DNA of 32,638 bases from Anaerolineales bacterium (GCA_020847435.1 JADLBX010000057.1:1-32638); one strand, 5' to 3'. Shown: positions 24,182 to 31,664, counted from the stretch's first letter. Made by a program: numbers and translations. Notes: generated by a model from the sequence alone, not told the origin.

Positions 24182-24295
24182 AGAGAATTGGAGGATTAGA
24201 GAATTGGAGATTAGAGACTGGAGACTATTGTGAGAAACCCACAAACATCCTTGTTTACTTGTCTCCGTGTCTACGTGTTTACCTGTCTACCTGTT
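24182..24295. repeat. Two low-complexity repeat families in the smc-rnc gap
   Basis: 24182-24226 consists of GAATTGGAG/GATTAGAGACTGGAG units; 18 nt (24207-24224) are identical to a stretch inside recJ. 24252-24295 consists of GTTTACYTGTCTCCGTG and GTTTACCTGTCTAC units, also seen at 17643-17670 upstream of rpsF. Confidence 0.8.
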
Positions 24296-24302
24296 TACTT
24301 CA

Positions 24303-25013
24303 TCACCCAATCTCAAGATTTTTCATCGCGTCTGCCGCGGCGGCTTGTTGCGCGGCGTGCGTGCTGGTGCCGTGACCGTGACCCACAACCCGCCCGCCGA
24401 CTTCCACATCCACTTCGAATTCTTTCGCGTGGTCGGGTCCCGCAGTTGCGACGGTGCGATAGCGCGGCGCGTTCATCTTTTGCGCCTGCGCCCACTCCTG
24501 CAATTGACTCTTCGGGTCGTGGATTTTCGTAAGGATGGATTCACGCGCACTCTCAAGCAGGGGATTGACAAACGCTTCCACCGCTTTCAAGCCCGCGTCC
24601 AGATAGACCGCGCCAACCACCGCCTCGAACAACGAACCGAGCAACGCGTCGCGCAGATGTCCACCGGAGAGGTATTCCCCGCGTCCCAGTCGCAGGGCAG
24701 AGCCAAGCTCCAGTTTACGCGCGAATTTCGCCAGTTGTTCGTTACGCACCAGCGCCGAACGGATCTTCGTCAGGTCTCCCTCGCGCAATTCGGGGAAGCG
24801 GTTGTACGCCCACGCGCCCACGATGAAATCGAGCACGGCATCCCCAAGGAACTCAAGGCGTTCGTTATCCTGTGAAGCGCTCGGATTCTCGTTGACGTAC
24901 GATCGGTGGGTGAGGGCGCGCGTCAGCAGGGATAAATTTGAAAAGGACAGACCCAGCCTGACGCTGAGGTCAGAAACGGATTCGAAATCCCGCGCAGGGG
25001 TATTTGTGGACAC
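24303..25013 (-). CDS. rnc: Ribonuclease III
   Basis: This 236-residue dsRNA endonuclease processes rRNA precursors and structured mRNAs. The signature NERLEFLGDAV (50-60) provides Glu54 and Asp58. RDALLGSLFEAVVGAVYLDAG provides Asp122 and Glu130, so the metal-binding set is complete. A C-terminal dsRNA-binding domain (about 168-234) reads PKSQLQEWAQ... to GHGTSTHAAQQAAAADAM. The start is the ATG at 25013, matching the usual length. It is oriented towards smc. Confidence 0.97.
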   Translation of the reverse strand: MSTNTPARDFESVSDLSVRLGLSFSNLSLLTRALTHRSYVNENPSASQDNERLEFLGDAVLDFIVGAWAYNRFPELREGDLTKIRSALVRNEQLAKFARKLELGSALRLGRGEYLSGGHLRDALLGSLFEAVVGAVYLDAGLKAVEAFVNPLLESARESILTKIHDPKSQLQEWAQAQKMNAPRYRTVATAGPDHAKEFEVDVEVGGRVVGHGHGTSTHAAQQAAAADAMKNLEIG

Positions 25014-25028
25014 GGTCAGCTCCCGGGA

Positions 25029-25090
25029 ACTCAGGGAGCATCAACCCCCCTCTCCTTGGCAGAGAGGGGCTACGGGAGAGGTTGACGTTC
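25029..25090. repeat. Dispersed hairpin repeat between divergent rnc and reductase genes
   Basis: GCTCCC/GGGAGC (near 25019-25050) and CCCCTCTC-CTTGGCA-GAGAGGGG (about 25055-25078), followed by GGGAGAGG, form a CCCCTCTCC-type element that occurs dispersed in many bacterial genomes. Promoters of both genes must lie in or beside it; only a TACAAT -10 candidate at 25170-25175 is visible for the reductase. Confidence 0.55.
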
Positions 25091-25198
25091 CATTAGTTCC
25101 AAATTTGATTTGCGGCTGAATTTTATCCCGGATTGCGCGGGCTGGCTATGAGGCGTTCATATTTTAAGATACAATCTCTTCGTCCCCGCGGAGGAACA

Positions 25199-26149
25199 TT
25201 GACCGATATTAGCAATGAAACCAGATTTTTGCACGCCCTCGAAATGGGGCTGGGCGCGATGCAATGGGGCGACCGCGCGATGTGGCAATACGGGCGCGAC
25301 TACGGCTTGGACGAAGTGAGACAGGCATTCGAGGTGTCGCTCGCCGCCGGCATCCGTTTTGTGGACACGGCTGAACTGTACGGCAACGGCTTATCCGAAC
25401 GTTCGCTGGGGAAATTCCTGAAGGAGACCGACCAGCCTGCCTTGGTCGCGACGAAATTTTTTCCGTGGCCCTGGCGGTTCACCAAAGGCGCGTTGCCGCG
25501 CGCGCTAAAGGGGAGTCTTACACGCCTCGGCGTCGAAAGCGTTGATCTCTATCAAATCCACTGGCCCAGCCCGGTATTGAGCGCCGACGCGCTCATGGGC
25601 GGGTTGAGCGAATGTATCCATTCCGGAATGACGCGCACGGTTGGCGTATCGAATTTCGGACACGCGCGCATGGTCGCCGCCTACTCCGCGCTCGCGCGGA
25701 ACGGGATTCCCCTGGCGGCGAATCAAGTCCACTACAGTTTATTGAACCGGACTGCAGAGAAAGGCAGTATCCTCGCGCGCTGTAAAGAACTGGGCATCCG
25801 CCTGATCGCCTACTGCCCGCTCGAGCGCGGTCTGCTCACCGGGAAATATACGCCGGAAAACCCTCCGCCGGGCAGGCGCGCGTCAAAGTACGCGAAAATA
25901 CTTGCAAAGATCCAGCCGCTGCTCAAATACATGATCCAGATCGGACAAGATCACGGCGGCAAATCCTGCGCGCAAGTCGCGCTCAACTGGGTGATCTGCA
26001 AAGGCGCGCTCCCGATCCCTGGCGCAAAAAACGCCGCACAAGCGGAACAAAATGCCGGCGCCCTCGGTTGGCGTTTGACCGATGAAGAAGTGGCGCGACT
26101 CGATTTTGCCAGCGATGCGCTGATGGAACCGACAATGACCGCGCACTAA
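25199..26149 (+). CDS. Aldo/keto reductase
   Basis: This 316-residue NAD(P)H-dependent TIM-barrel oxidoreductase has a complete catalytic tetrad: Asp56 and Tyr61 in FVDTAELYGNG, Lys86 in VATKFF, and His121 in YQIHWP. The cofactor-loop motif PIPGAKNAAQAEQN lies near the C-terminus. I chose a TTG start at 25199 because GGAGGA sits four nt upstream and the domain begins shortly after; the upstream ATGs (25133, 25148) would add 17-22 residues across the promoter region. It is monocistronic. The substrate is unknown. Confidence 0.9.
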   Translation: MTDISNETRFLHALEMGLGAMQWGDRAMWQYGRDYGLDEVRQAFEVSLAAGIRFVDTAELYGNGLSERSLGKFLKETDQPALVATKFFPWPWRFTKGALPRALKGSLTRLGVESVDLYQIHWPSPVLSADALMGGLSECIHSGMTRTVGVSNFGHARMVAAYSALARNGIPLAANQVHYSLLNRTAEKGSILARCKELGIRLIAYCPLERGLLTGKYTPENPPPGRRASKYAKILAKIQPLLKYMIQIGQDHGGKSCAQVALNWVICKGALPIPGAKNAAQAEQNAGALGWRLTDEEVARLDFASDALMEPTMTAH

Positions 26150-26170
26150 GGCGAGGCTGCGCCTCGCCTT
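26148..26170 (+). terminator. Terminator hairpin after the aldo/keto reductase
   Basis: AAGGCGAGGC-TGC-GCCTCGCCTT has ten perfect base pairs with a three-nt loop and starts within the stop codon. The tail GATCTTT is only weakly U-rich. The following stretch up to 26353 contains no gene or recognisable element. Confidence 0.65.
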
Positions 26171-26353
26171 GATCTTTCAGCGCGGCGTTTCTTCCGCCGA
26201 TTCAGTTTTTGGATTTCCCCTCATACGCTTTCGACGGGGCGGCGCCGCTTCTTATCCGACGTTCAGCCTGCCTCAGCCTGCGGAAGCGCTTTCGCGTCGG
26301 GCGGCGATTCGGCGGCCGCTTGCATTACAATTCACCCGTCGAAGGAGAACCGC

Positions 26354-26770
26354 ATGGAAATTTTCGCCCTGGTTTCGCTTCTGTTCAGCCTCATCCTCCC
26401 GATCTGCGCCGCCGTCCTGCCCATCCTGATCTTGGTCGGCTTGGGAATCTTTATCTACCGCCGCAGTAAAATGCGCGACGCGAGCAAACAAGCCGCGCAG
26501 AATTGGTCCAGCGCTATGGGCGTGGTGGTCACGTCCACAATTCAGGTCAAACGCACCAGCCGCAGTCGTTCCGAAATCCCGGTGGTGGTCTATCAATATC
26601 AAGTGAATGGAACGCCCTACGTGGGCAAGGTCATCAAAGCGGGCGAACAATACTTCAGCGTCCGCATCTACGGCGACGCGCAAAAGACGGTGGCGCGTTA
26701 CCCCGTCGGCGCGCAGGTGATGGTGTACTACAACCCCGCCAACCCATCCGAATCCGCGCTGGAGCGCTAA
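26354..26770 (+). CDS. DUF3592-type membrane protein
   Basis: This 138-residue protein has an N-terminal membrane helix or hairpin (about 5-36) and a positive cytoplasmic stretch RRSKMRDASKQ. A beta-rich domain follows, with VYQYQVNGTPYVGKVI and the hallmark ending RYPVGAQVMVYYNPANPSESALER of DUF3592. GAAGGAG precedes the ATG. Function is unknown. Its 3' end is close to the promoter of the aspS leader, with 9 nt between its stop and the -10 element. Confidence 0.85.
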   Translation: MEIFALVSLLFSLILPICAAVLPILILVGLGIFIYRRSKMRDASKQAAQNWSSAMGVVVTSTIQVKRTSRSRSEIPVVVYQYQVNGTPYVGKVIKAGEQYFSVRIYGDAQKTVARYPVGAQVMVYYNPANPSESALER

Positions 26771-26775
26771 GTCTG

Positions 26776-26784
26776 TGCTATAAT
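26776..26784 (+). promoter_or_regulatory. Extended -10 promoter of the aspS leader
   Basis: TGCTATAAT is a perfect TATAAT (26779-26784) with the TGn extension. No recognisable -35 is found at the expected distance, as is usual for extended -10 promoters. Transcription should begin around 26791, only about three nt before the leader-peptide ATG, implying an almost leaderless start. Confidence 0.75.
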
Positions 26785-26793
26785 GCCGCCATC

Positions 26794-26877
26794 ATGAAAT
26801 ATCCATTTTGCTTCGCCAATAATAACAATAACGACGACAATGACGATCGGTTGTATCGTTGGGCGAAGCCTTGCTAG
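26794..26877 (+). CDS. Asn/Asp-rich attenuator leader peptide of aspS
   Basis: The product is 27 residues. After MKYPFCFA come ten consecutive regulatory codons, NNNNNDDNDD (26818-26847), then RLYRWAKPC and a TAG stop. The peptide contains six Asn and four Asp, an extreme bias that fits a sensor for charged tRNA(Asn) and tRNA(Asp). No Shine-Dalgarno is present; the ATG lies about three nt from the predicted transcription start. The frame is also the tail of a longer out-of-frame ORF through the DUF3592 gene, which is not real. Hairpins 26810-26869 and 26857-26936 are placed as in trp and his attenuators. The function is inferred; the codon run and hairpins are directly visible. Confidence 0.85.
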   Translation: MKYPFCFANNNNNDDNDDRLYRWAKPC

Positions 26878-26936
26878 TTGACGGATCGAGTTAAGTCAAA
26901 CCAATCGCCCGACGCATCTGCGGAGGGCGATTTTTT
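26810..26936 (+). promoter_or_regulatory. Ribosome-mediated transcription attenuator upstream of aspS
   Basis: Four segments can be traced. Segment 1 GCTTCGCC (26810-26817) pairs with segment 2 GGCGAAGC (26862-26869), eight bp. Segment 2' CGTTGGGCGA (26857-26866) pairs with segment 3 TCGCCCGACG (26905-26914), ten bp with one GU, as antiterminator. Segment 3 AATCGCCC (26903-26910) pairs with segment 4 GGGCGATT (26925-26932) as terminator. Segment 1 immediately precedes the Asn/Asp codons, and segment 2 overlaps the end of the leader ORF. A ribosome stalled on Asn/Asp codons would mask segment 1 and favour 2:3 (read-through). A ribosome at the stop codon would mask segment 2 and permit 3:4 (termination). 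Confidence 0.85.
26903..26936 (+). terminator. Intrinsic terminator of the attenuator
   Basis: An eight-bp stem (AATCGCCC with GGGCGATT) is followed by a symmetrical GA/GA internal loop and an upper CGC/GCG stem. It continues into a run of six T (26931-26936). It lies between the leader stop and aspS and is mutually exclusive with the 26857-26866/26905-26914 helix. Confidence 0.92.
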
Positions 26937-26948
26937 ATACCATCTTCA

Positions 26949-27015
26949 TGTCGTTGCGACGAAGCAATCTCCTGATCATATGAGATTGCTTCGGGCTAGC
27001 GCCCTCGCAATGACA
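26949..27015. repeat. Dispersed palindromic repeat between attenuator and aspS
   Basis: The outer arms TGTCGTTGCGA (26949-26959) and TCGCAATGACA (27005-27015) pair with one mismatch. The inner arms CGAAGCAATCTC and GAGATTGCTTCG pair perfectly around CTGATCATAT. This is the GTCATTGCGA...GAAGCAATCTC element found dispersed in many bacterial genomes, related in core to the hairpin at 4363-4396. Confidence 0.85.
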
Positions 27016-27029
27016 ATAGGAGTCATACC

Positions 27030-28793
27030 ATGTACAGAACACACACTTGCGGAGAATTACGCGCCAGCCATGCGGGTCAGACCGTGACGCTGGCGGGCTG
27101 GGTCAACCGTCGCCGCGACCACGGCGGGGTGGCATTCCTCGATTTGCGCGACCGCGCGGGTATCGTTCAAGTCACGATTAACCCAGACCTGCCGAAAGAA
27201 GCGCTGGACGAGGTTGCCAATATTCGCAACGAGTGGGTGTTGCAAATCGAAGGCGCGGTCCAGAAACGCCCCGAAGGGATGGCGAATCCCAAAATGGCGA
27301 CAGGCGAAGTGGAAGTTATCGCTAAACGCGTGACCGTGCTCAATCCATCCAAGACGCCGCCGTTCCTCGTCAACACCGACGCCGACCTGCCCGATGAAAA
27401 CATGCGCCTCAAATATCGCTACGTTGACTTGCGCCGCGAACGCCTGACTCGCAATCTCGTCCTGCGGCATAAGATGATCAAGTTCATGCGCGATTATCTC
27501 GATAAGCAAGGCTTTATCGAAATCGAAACGCCGATCATGTTCAAAGCCACGCCCGAAGGGGCGCGGGATTATCTCGTGCCGTCGCGATTATTTCCTGGAC
27601 AGTTCTATGCCCTGCCGCAATCACCGCAACAGTTGAAGCAATTGCTGATGGTGGCAGGCATGGACAGATACTTCCAGATCGCACGCTGTTTCCGCGATGA
27701 AGATTTGCGCGGCGACCGTCAACCTGAGTTTACGCAACTCGACCTTGAAATGTCGTTCGTGCAACGTGACGATGTGCTGAGCATGGTCGAAGGGTTGTTC
27801 ACTGAGATGCTCCCTGCGGTTGCGCCGCATAAAAAGTTATTTTCTTCGCCGTGGCCCAAGTTCTCTTACAAGGAAGTGTTGGAACGCTTCGGCACAGACA
27901 AACCCGACCTGCGCTTCGGCATGGAACTGGTTGATGTCAGCGACGTGTTTGCCAAGAGTGAGTTCAAAGTTTTTCAGTCCGCTTTGGAGGCGGGCGGTGT
28001 GATCAAGTGTATCGTCGCCTCGAAATCGGCGGAGATGTCGCGCAAGGAGTTGGACGCGCTCACGGAGGTGGCGAAGTCGCTGGGGGCGAAGGGAATGCCT
28101 TACTTGGCGGTGACAGCCGAAGGGGTGAAAGGAAGCGTGTCGAAGTTTGTCACAGAGGCTGAGGCGGCGGAGTTAAAATCTAAAACGGGAGCGGGAGTCG
28201 GCGACCTGATCGTCTTCGCTTCAGATGCCCGCGCAGTTGCGAACAAGACTCTCGGCGGACTGCGTTTGTGGTTCCGCGATAAATTGGACTTGGCGGACAA
28301 AACGATGATGGCGTTTGCGTGGGTGGTGGACTTTCCGTTTTTTGCCTTCAACGCAGAGACGCAGGTGTGGGAGTCGGAGCACCATCCGTTTACGATGCCG
28401 AAGTTGGAAGACCTGCCGAAGTTTGAAACCAACCCTGGCGAGGTGATGTCGGACGCGTACGATATGGTTTGCAACGGTTACGAGACCGCTTCGGGTTCGA
28501 TCCGAATCCATCGCCGCGATATTCAAATGAAGATGTTCCAGATGCTCGGCTTGAGCGACGAAGAAATTAAAACGAAGTTCGGTCACATGCTCGAAGCGTT
28601 TGAATACGGCGCGCCTCCGCACGGCGGCATGGCGCCTGGCATTGACCGACTCGTGATGTTGCTGGCGGACGAACCCAATATCCGCGAGGTGATCGCCTTC
28701 CCGAAGAATCAAAATGGGCGCGACGTGATGGCGGATGCGCCGTCGGAAGTTGAGCCGAAGCAGTTGAAAGAGTTGCATATTAAGTTTTCGTAA
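27030..28793 (+). CDS. aspS: Aspartyl-tRNA synthetase, probably non-discriminating
   Basis: This 587-residue bacterial-type class-IIb synthetase has an N-terminal OB anticodon-binding domain, the catalytic core with motif 2 [19 protein letters not shown], an inserted GAD domain (about 280-420) and motif 3 [13 protein letters not shown] near the end. Residue 31 in [16 protein letters not shown] is His, as in non-discriminating AspRSs that also charge tRNA(Asn); discriminating enzymes of the E. coli type have Leu there. The presence of gatC, gatA and gatB just downstream supports this. GGAG lies seven nt before the ATG. Expression is predicted to be controlled by the Asn/Asp leader attenuator, with a repeat element between it and the gene. 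Confidence 0.95.
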   Translation: MYRTHTCGELRASHAGQTVTLAGWVNRRRDHGGVAFLDLRDRAGIVQVTINPDLPKEALDEVANIRNEWVLQIEGAVQKRPEGMANPKMATGEVEVIAKRVTVLNPSKTPPFLVNTDADLPDENMRLKYRYVDLRRERLTRNLVLRHKMIKFMRDYLDKQGFIEIETPIMFKATPEGARDYLVPSRLFPGQFYALPQSPQQLKQLLMVAGMDRYFQIARCFRDEDLRGDRQPEFTQLDLEMSFVQRDDVLSMVEGLFTEMLPAVAPHKKLFSSPWPKFSYKEVLERFGTDKPDLRFGMELVDVSDVFAKSEFKVFQSALEAGGVIKCIVASKSAEMSRKELDALTEVAKSLGAKGMPYLAVTAEGVKGSVSKFVTEAEAAELKSKTGAGVGDLIVFASDARAVANKTLGGLRLWFRDKLDLADKTMMAFAWVVDFPFFAFNAETQVWESEHHPFTMPKLEDLPKFETNPGEVMSDAYDMVCNGYETASGSIRIHRRDIQMKMFQMLGLSDEEIKTKFGHMLEAFEYGAPPHGGMAPGIDRLVMLLADEPNIREVIAFPKNQNGRDVMADAPSEVEPKQLKELHIKFS

Positions 28794-28802
28794 GTTAATC
28801 AC

Positions 28803-28851
28803 CACAAAGGGTCACGAAGGTTTAATAACTTCTCCTTCGTGTTCCTTTGTG
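28803..28851. repeat. Dispersed palindromic repeat between aspS and the dapB-like gene
   Basis: CACAAAGG-GT-CACGAAGG (28803-28820) pairs with CCTTCGTG-TT-CCTTTGTG (28834-28851): two perfect eight-bp helices separated by a 2x2 internal loop, with a 13-nt AT-rich loop. It is a dispersed-type element (CACCACAAAGG/CACGAAGG vocabulary) and would form a strong mRNA hairpin. Confidence 0.85.
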
Positions 28852-28874
28852 AGACTTGGCGTTAAAGAGGCGTT

Positions 28875-29681
28875 ATGAAAATTCGTGTTTGTCTTGCGGG
28901 TGCAACAGGCTGGGCTGGTTCAGCGCTTGCTCGCGGCATTGTTAACACAAACGATATGGAAGTTGTATCTGCTGTTTCCAGAAAACATGCAGGTCGAATT
29001 TTAGGAGATGCCTTAGCAGAACCAAAGTTAACTTGTCAAATTTATGGGACTGCGCAAGAAGCATTAAAAGCGCAAGCCTGCGACGTATTTTTTGAATTCA
29101 CAAAACCTGATGCGGCCAAATCAAATGTATTAACTGCTTTGGAAAATAAAGCGCATGTTGTGGTTGGAACATCGGGTTTAACAGATGAGGAGTATGCAGA
29201 GATTGCATCTGTCGCTGAAAAAAATCAACGCGGCGTTTTGGCTGTTGGAAATTTTGCATTGACCGTTGTCCTCCTACAAAAGTTTTCTGAAATTGCGGCA
29301 AAGTTTATTCCTCAGTGGGAAATTATTGATTATGCCAGCGACGCAAAGAAAGATTCGCCAAGTGGAACGGTCCGTGAATTGGCGCATCGCTTATCTCAAA
29401 TTCGAGAATCAGAATTAACAGTTCCTTTAGATAAAACTTTAGGCGTAAAAGAAACTCGCGGCGCAAGAATGACGGGTTCGCAGGTACATTCAGTTCGTTT
29501 ACCCAGTTACACTATTTCAGCAGAAGTCATTTTCGGCATGCCTGACCAAAAGTTGACCTTACGTCACGATTCAGGCACGAGCGCTGAACCTTATGTAGAA
29601 GGTTCTTTATTAGCGATTCGTAAAGTAAGTACGTTTGTTGGTCTGCGCCGCGGGCTTGATAGTGTGCTTGATCTACGTTGA
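28875..29681 (+). CDS. DapB-family (dihydrodipicolinate reductase-like) oxidoreductase with atypical active site
   Basis: This 268-residue protein starts with a Rossmann motif, GATGWAGSALARG, then FFEFTKPDA, VVVGTSGLTDEE and GNFALTVVLL as in DapB. The catalytic region reads DYASDAKKDSPSGT. Against the E. coli EAHHRHKVDAPSGT pattern, both His are replaced (Ala, Ser) while the Lys and the DxPSGT segment are kept. The C-terminus (RLPSYTISAEVIFGMPDQKLTLRHDSG) belongs to a recurrent DapB-like subgroup. It may make lysine precursors by a modified mechanism or act on another substrate. Codon use is visibly more AT-rich than in aspS, suggesting different ancestry. The Shine-Dalgarno is weak. Confidence 0.8.
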   Translation: MKIRVCLAGATGWAGSALARGIVNTNDMEVVSAVSRKHAGRILGDALAEPKLTCQIYGTAQEALKAQACDVFFEFTKPDAAKSNVLTALENKAHVVVGTSGLTDEEYAEIASVAEKNQRGVLAVGNFALTVVLLQKFSEIAAKFIPQWEIIDYASDAKKDSPSGTVRELAHRLSQIRESELTVPLDKTLGVKETRGARMTGSQVHSVRLPSYTISAEVIFGMPDQKLTLRHDSGTSAEPYVEGSLLAIRKVSTFVGLRRGLDSVLDLR

Positions 29682-29810
29682 TACTCGGTGGTCGAGTAGC
29701 CCGAATGTTCTTTGAGGGCGTATCGAGACCATCAATTTCAAATAGTTTTTTATTTATTGTTGGTCTCGATACGGGCGAACAATCACCGCCCTACTCGACC
29801 AACGGAGTAT
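29682..29810. repeat. Long imperfect inverted repeat between the dapB-like gene and gatC
   Basis: Nearly the whole gap is one imperfect palindrome of about 130 nt. ATACTC..GGTCGAGTAG (from about 29681) faces CTACTCGACC..GAGTAT (ending about 29810). CGTATCGAGACCA (29719-29731) faces TGGTCTCGATACG (29761-29773). An AT-rich centre with a T-run lies between. It belongs to the GGTCGAGTAG...GTATCGAGACC type of dispersed, MITE-like elements. It could act as a partial terminator inside the cluster. Confidence 0.85.
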
Positions 29811-29817
29811 TTATAAA

Positions 29818-30117
29818 ATGACAAACACAATTGATACCAAAACCGTCAAGCACGTTGCCAATCTCGTCCGCCTTGGAATCTCCGAAGAGGAAGCTCAAAA
29901 ATTCAGCGGACAATTCTCTTCCATCATTGACTACTTCAACATGCTCAATGAAGTGGACACAGAGAACGTCATCCCCGCCTCGGATATCGCCAATGCAGAA
30001 AATGTTTTGCGTGAAGATGTGGTCAAGCCTTCGATGGACAGGGAAGAATTTTTGAAGAACGCGCCGCAATCTGAACGCGGCTATGTCAAAGTGCCGACAG
30101 TTTTAGGCGATGAATAA
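29818..30117 (+). CDS. gatC: Aspartyl/glutamyl-tRNA amidotransferase subunit C
   Basis: This 99-residue GatC has the typical start VKHVANLVRLGISEEEAQKFSGQFSSIIDYFNMLNEVDT and the extended C-terminal segment LREDVVKPSMDREEFLKNAP ending VKVPTVL. It is the scaffold strap joining GatA and GatB in the enzyme that amidates Asp-tRNA(Asn) and Glu-tRNA(Gln). The ATG directly follows the inverted repeat; the Shine-Dalgarno (GGAG in CGGAGTATTTATAA) is contributed partly by the repeat itself. Confidence 0.95.
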   Translation: MTNTIDTKTVKHVANLVRLGISEEEAQKFSGQFSSIIDYFNMLNEVDTENVIPASDIANAENVLREDVVKPSMDREEFLKNAPQSERGYVKVPTVLGDE

Positions 30118-30120
30118 TTC

Positions 30121-30190
30121 ACCACAGATGAACACAGATAAAAAGGATTTGTTTATCAAGAATCAAGGTTCATCCGCGTTCATCTGCGGT
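30121..30190. repeat. Dispersed inverted repeat between gatC and gatA
   Basis: ACCACAGATGAACACAGAT (30121-30139) faces ATCCGCGTTCATCTGCGGT (30172-30190); the arms match at 16 of 19 positions, with purine differences only. The ACCRCAGATGAACRC vocabulary is a widely dispersed bacterial intergenic repeat. It fills the 84-nt gap, leaving little room for a Shine-Dalgarno before gatA. Confidence 0.85.
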
Positions 30191-30201
30191 TAAACAAAGA
30201 T

Positions 30202-31662
30202 ATGCAGCTGACCAACCTAACCCTCCGAGAAGCCCACGAACTTCTCAAAACTAAGAAACTCTCCAGCGTGGAACTGACCCAAGCCACACTTCAACGCATC
30301 CATGACGTGGACTCAAAAGTCAAATCCTACGTCACCGTCACGGACGATCTCGCATTGGAGCAAGCCAAACGCGCCGATGAGCGCATTGCCAAAAACGGAA
30401 ACGTGACTCCCTTAACAGGCATTCCCTTTGCGATGAAGGATTGCATTTCAACGCGCGGAGTCAAAACAACTTGCTCGTCTAAAATTTTGGAGAATTACAT
30501 TCCGCAATACAACGCCACAGTCACAAACAAATTATCCGATGCGGGCGCGGTGCTAGTCGGCAAAACAAACATGGACGAGTTCGGCATGGGTTCATCGTGT
30601 GAAAATTCCGCTTTCTTCAACACGCACAATCCATGGAATCTCGATCACGTCCCTGGCGGTTCGAGCGGAGGTTCTGCCGCGGCGATGTCTGCAAGTTTGG
30701 CGACATTCACCATCGGCGAAGACACGGGCGGTTCAGTCCGTATGCCTGCTGGATTTTGCAACGTCACAGGTATCAAACCAACTTATGGGCGCGTCTCACG
30801 TTATGGATTAATTTCTTTAGTCTCTTCATTTGACTGCATTGGTCCAATGACTCGTGATGTTTATGATTGCGCCACAGTTCTTGAACACATCGCGGGTCAC
30901 GATGAAAAAGATAGCACCACATATCAATCGCCAGTTCCCAATTACACACAACACATCAACAAGCCCATCAACAAATTAAAACTTGGTATTCCAAAAGAAT
31001 ATTTTGTAGCGGGCATGGAAGCGGGCGTTGAGTCCGCGCTGCAAGAATCGATTCGTCAATTTGAAAAACTCGGCATGGAGATTCACGAGGTCTCGCTCCC
31101 TCACACCAAATATGGCTTGCCCGTTTATTATCTTTTGTTGTTCGCCGAAGCCAGTTCCAACCTCGCGCGTTTCGATGGCGCTCGTTTCGGTCTTTCAAAA
31201 TCCGACAATGCAAAAGATGTGATCGATATTTATTTGCAAACTCGCCGCGAAGGATTCGGCGATGAAGTCAAACGCAGGATTATGCTTGGCGCGTACGCTC
31301 TCTCTGCGGGATATTACGATGCGTATTATTTGAAGGCTCAAAAAGTCCGCACGCTTCTTCGTCGGGACTTTGAAACTGCTCTTGCTTCCTGCGACCTTCT
31401 CCTCGCCCCGACCTGTCCCACCACCGCATTCAAACTCGGCGAGAAGACAAACGATCCGCTCGCAATGTATTTATCGGATATTTACGTCGTTGCCACGAAT
31501 CCCGCAGGCGTCCCTGCTATGGCATTGCCTTGCGGATTTTCAAATAACATGCCTGTCGGAATGCAATTGATTGGAAAACATTTAGACGAGCAAACGTTAT
31601 TCCAGGTTGGTCATGCCTATCAACAAGTCACCGATTGGCATAAGAAATTGCCACACCTTTAA
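30202..31662 (+). CDS. gatA: Aspartyl/glutamyl-tRNA amidotransferase subunit A
   Basis: This 486-residue amidase-signature enzyme releases ammonia from glutamine for transamidation of misacylated tRNA. The Ser-cisSer-Lys triad is complete at canonical positions: Lys79 (FAMKDCIS), Ser154 (PGGSSGGSAAA) and Ser178 (EDTGGSVRMPA). The block GIKPTYGRVSRYGLI follows. Length matches the family. The Shine-Dalgarno is poor. The stop is followed two nt later by the GIY-YIG gene, implying co-transcription. Confidence 0.96.
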   Translation: MQLTNLTLREAHELLKTKKLSSVELTQATLQRIHDVDSKVKSYVTVTDDLALEQAKRADERIAKNGNVTPLTGIPFAMKDCISTRGVKTTCSSKILENYIPQYNATVTNKLSDAGAVLVGKTNMDEFGMGSSCENSAFFNTHNPWNLDHVPGGSSGGSAAAMSASLATFTIGEDTGGSVRMPAGFCNVTGIKPTYGRVSRYGLISLVSSFDCIGPMTRDVYDCATVLEHIAGHDEKDSTTYQSPVPNYTQHINKPINKLKLGIPKEYFVAGMEAGVESALQESIRQFEKLGMEIHEVSLPHTKYGLPVYYLLLFAEASSNLARFDGARFGLSKSDNAKDVIDIYLQTRREGFGDEVKRRIMLGAYALSAGYYDAYYLKAQKVRTLLRRDFETALASCDLLLAPTCPTTAFKLGEKTNDPLAMYLSDIYVVATNPAGVPAMALPCGFSNNMPVGMQLIGKHLDEQTLFQVGHAYQQVTDWHKKLPHL

Positions 31663-31664
31663 TT

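Noticed and set aside
26503-26877. A 124-codon ORF ending in the Asn/Asp-rich peptide
   Set aside because: Its first 90 codons are out of frame over the DUF3592 gene. Only the final 27 codons, after the TATAAT promoter, form the plausible leader peptide.
26878-27029. T-box riboswitch upstream of aspS
   Set aside because: No T-box consensus (TGGNACCGCG-like) or Stem I layout is present; the terminator is explained by the leader-peptide attenuator.
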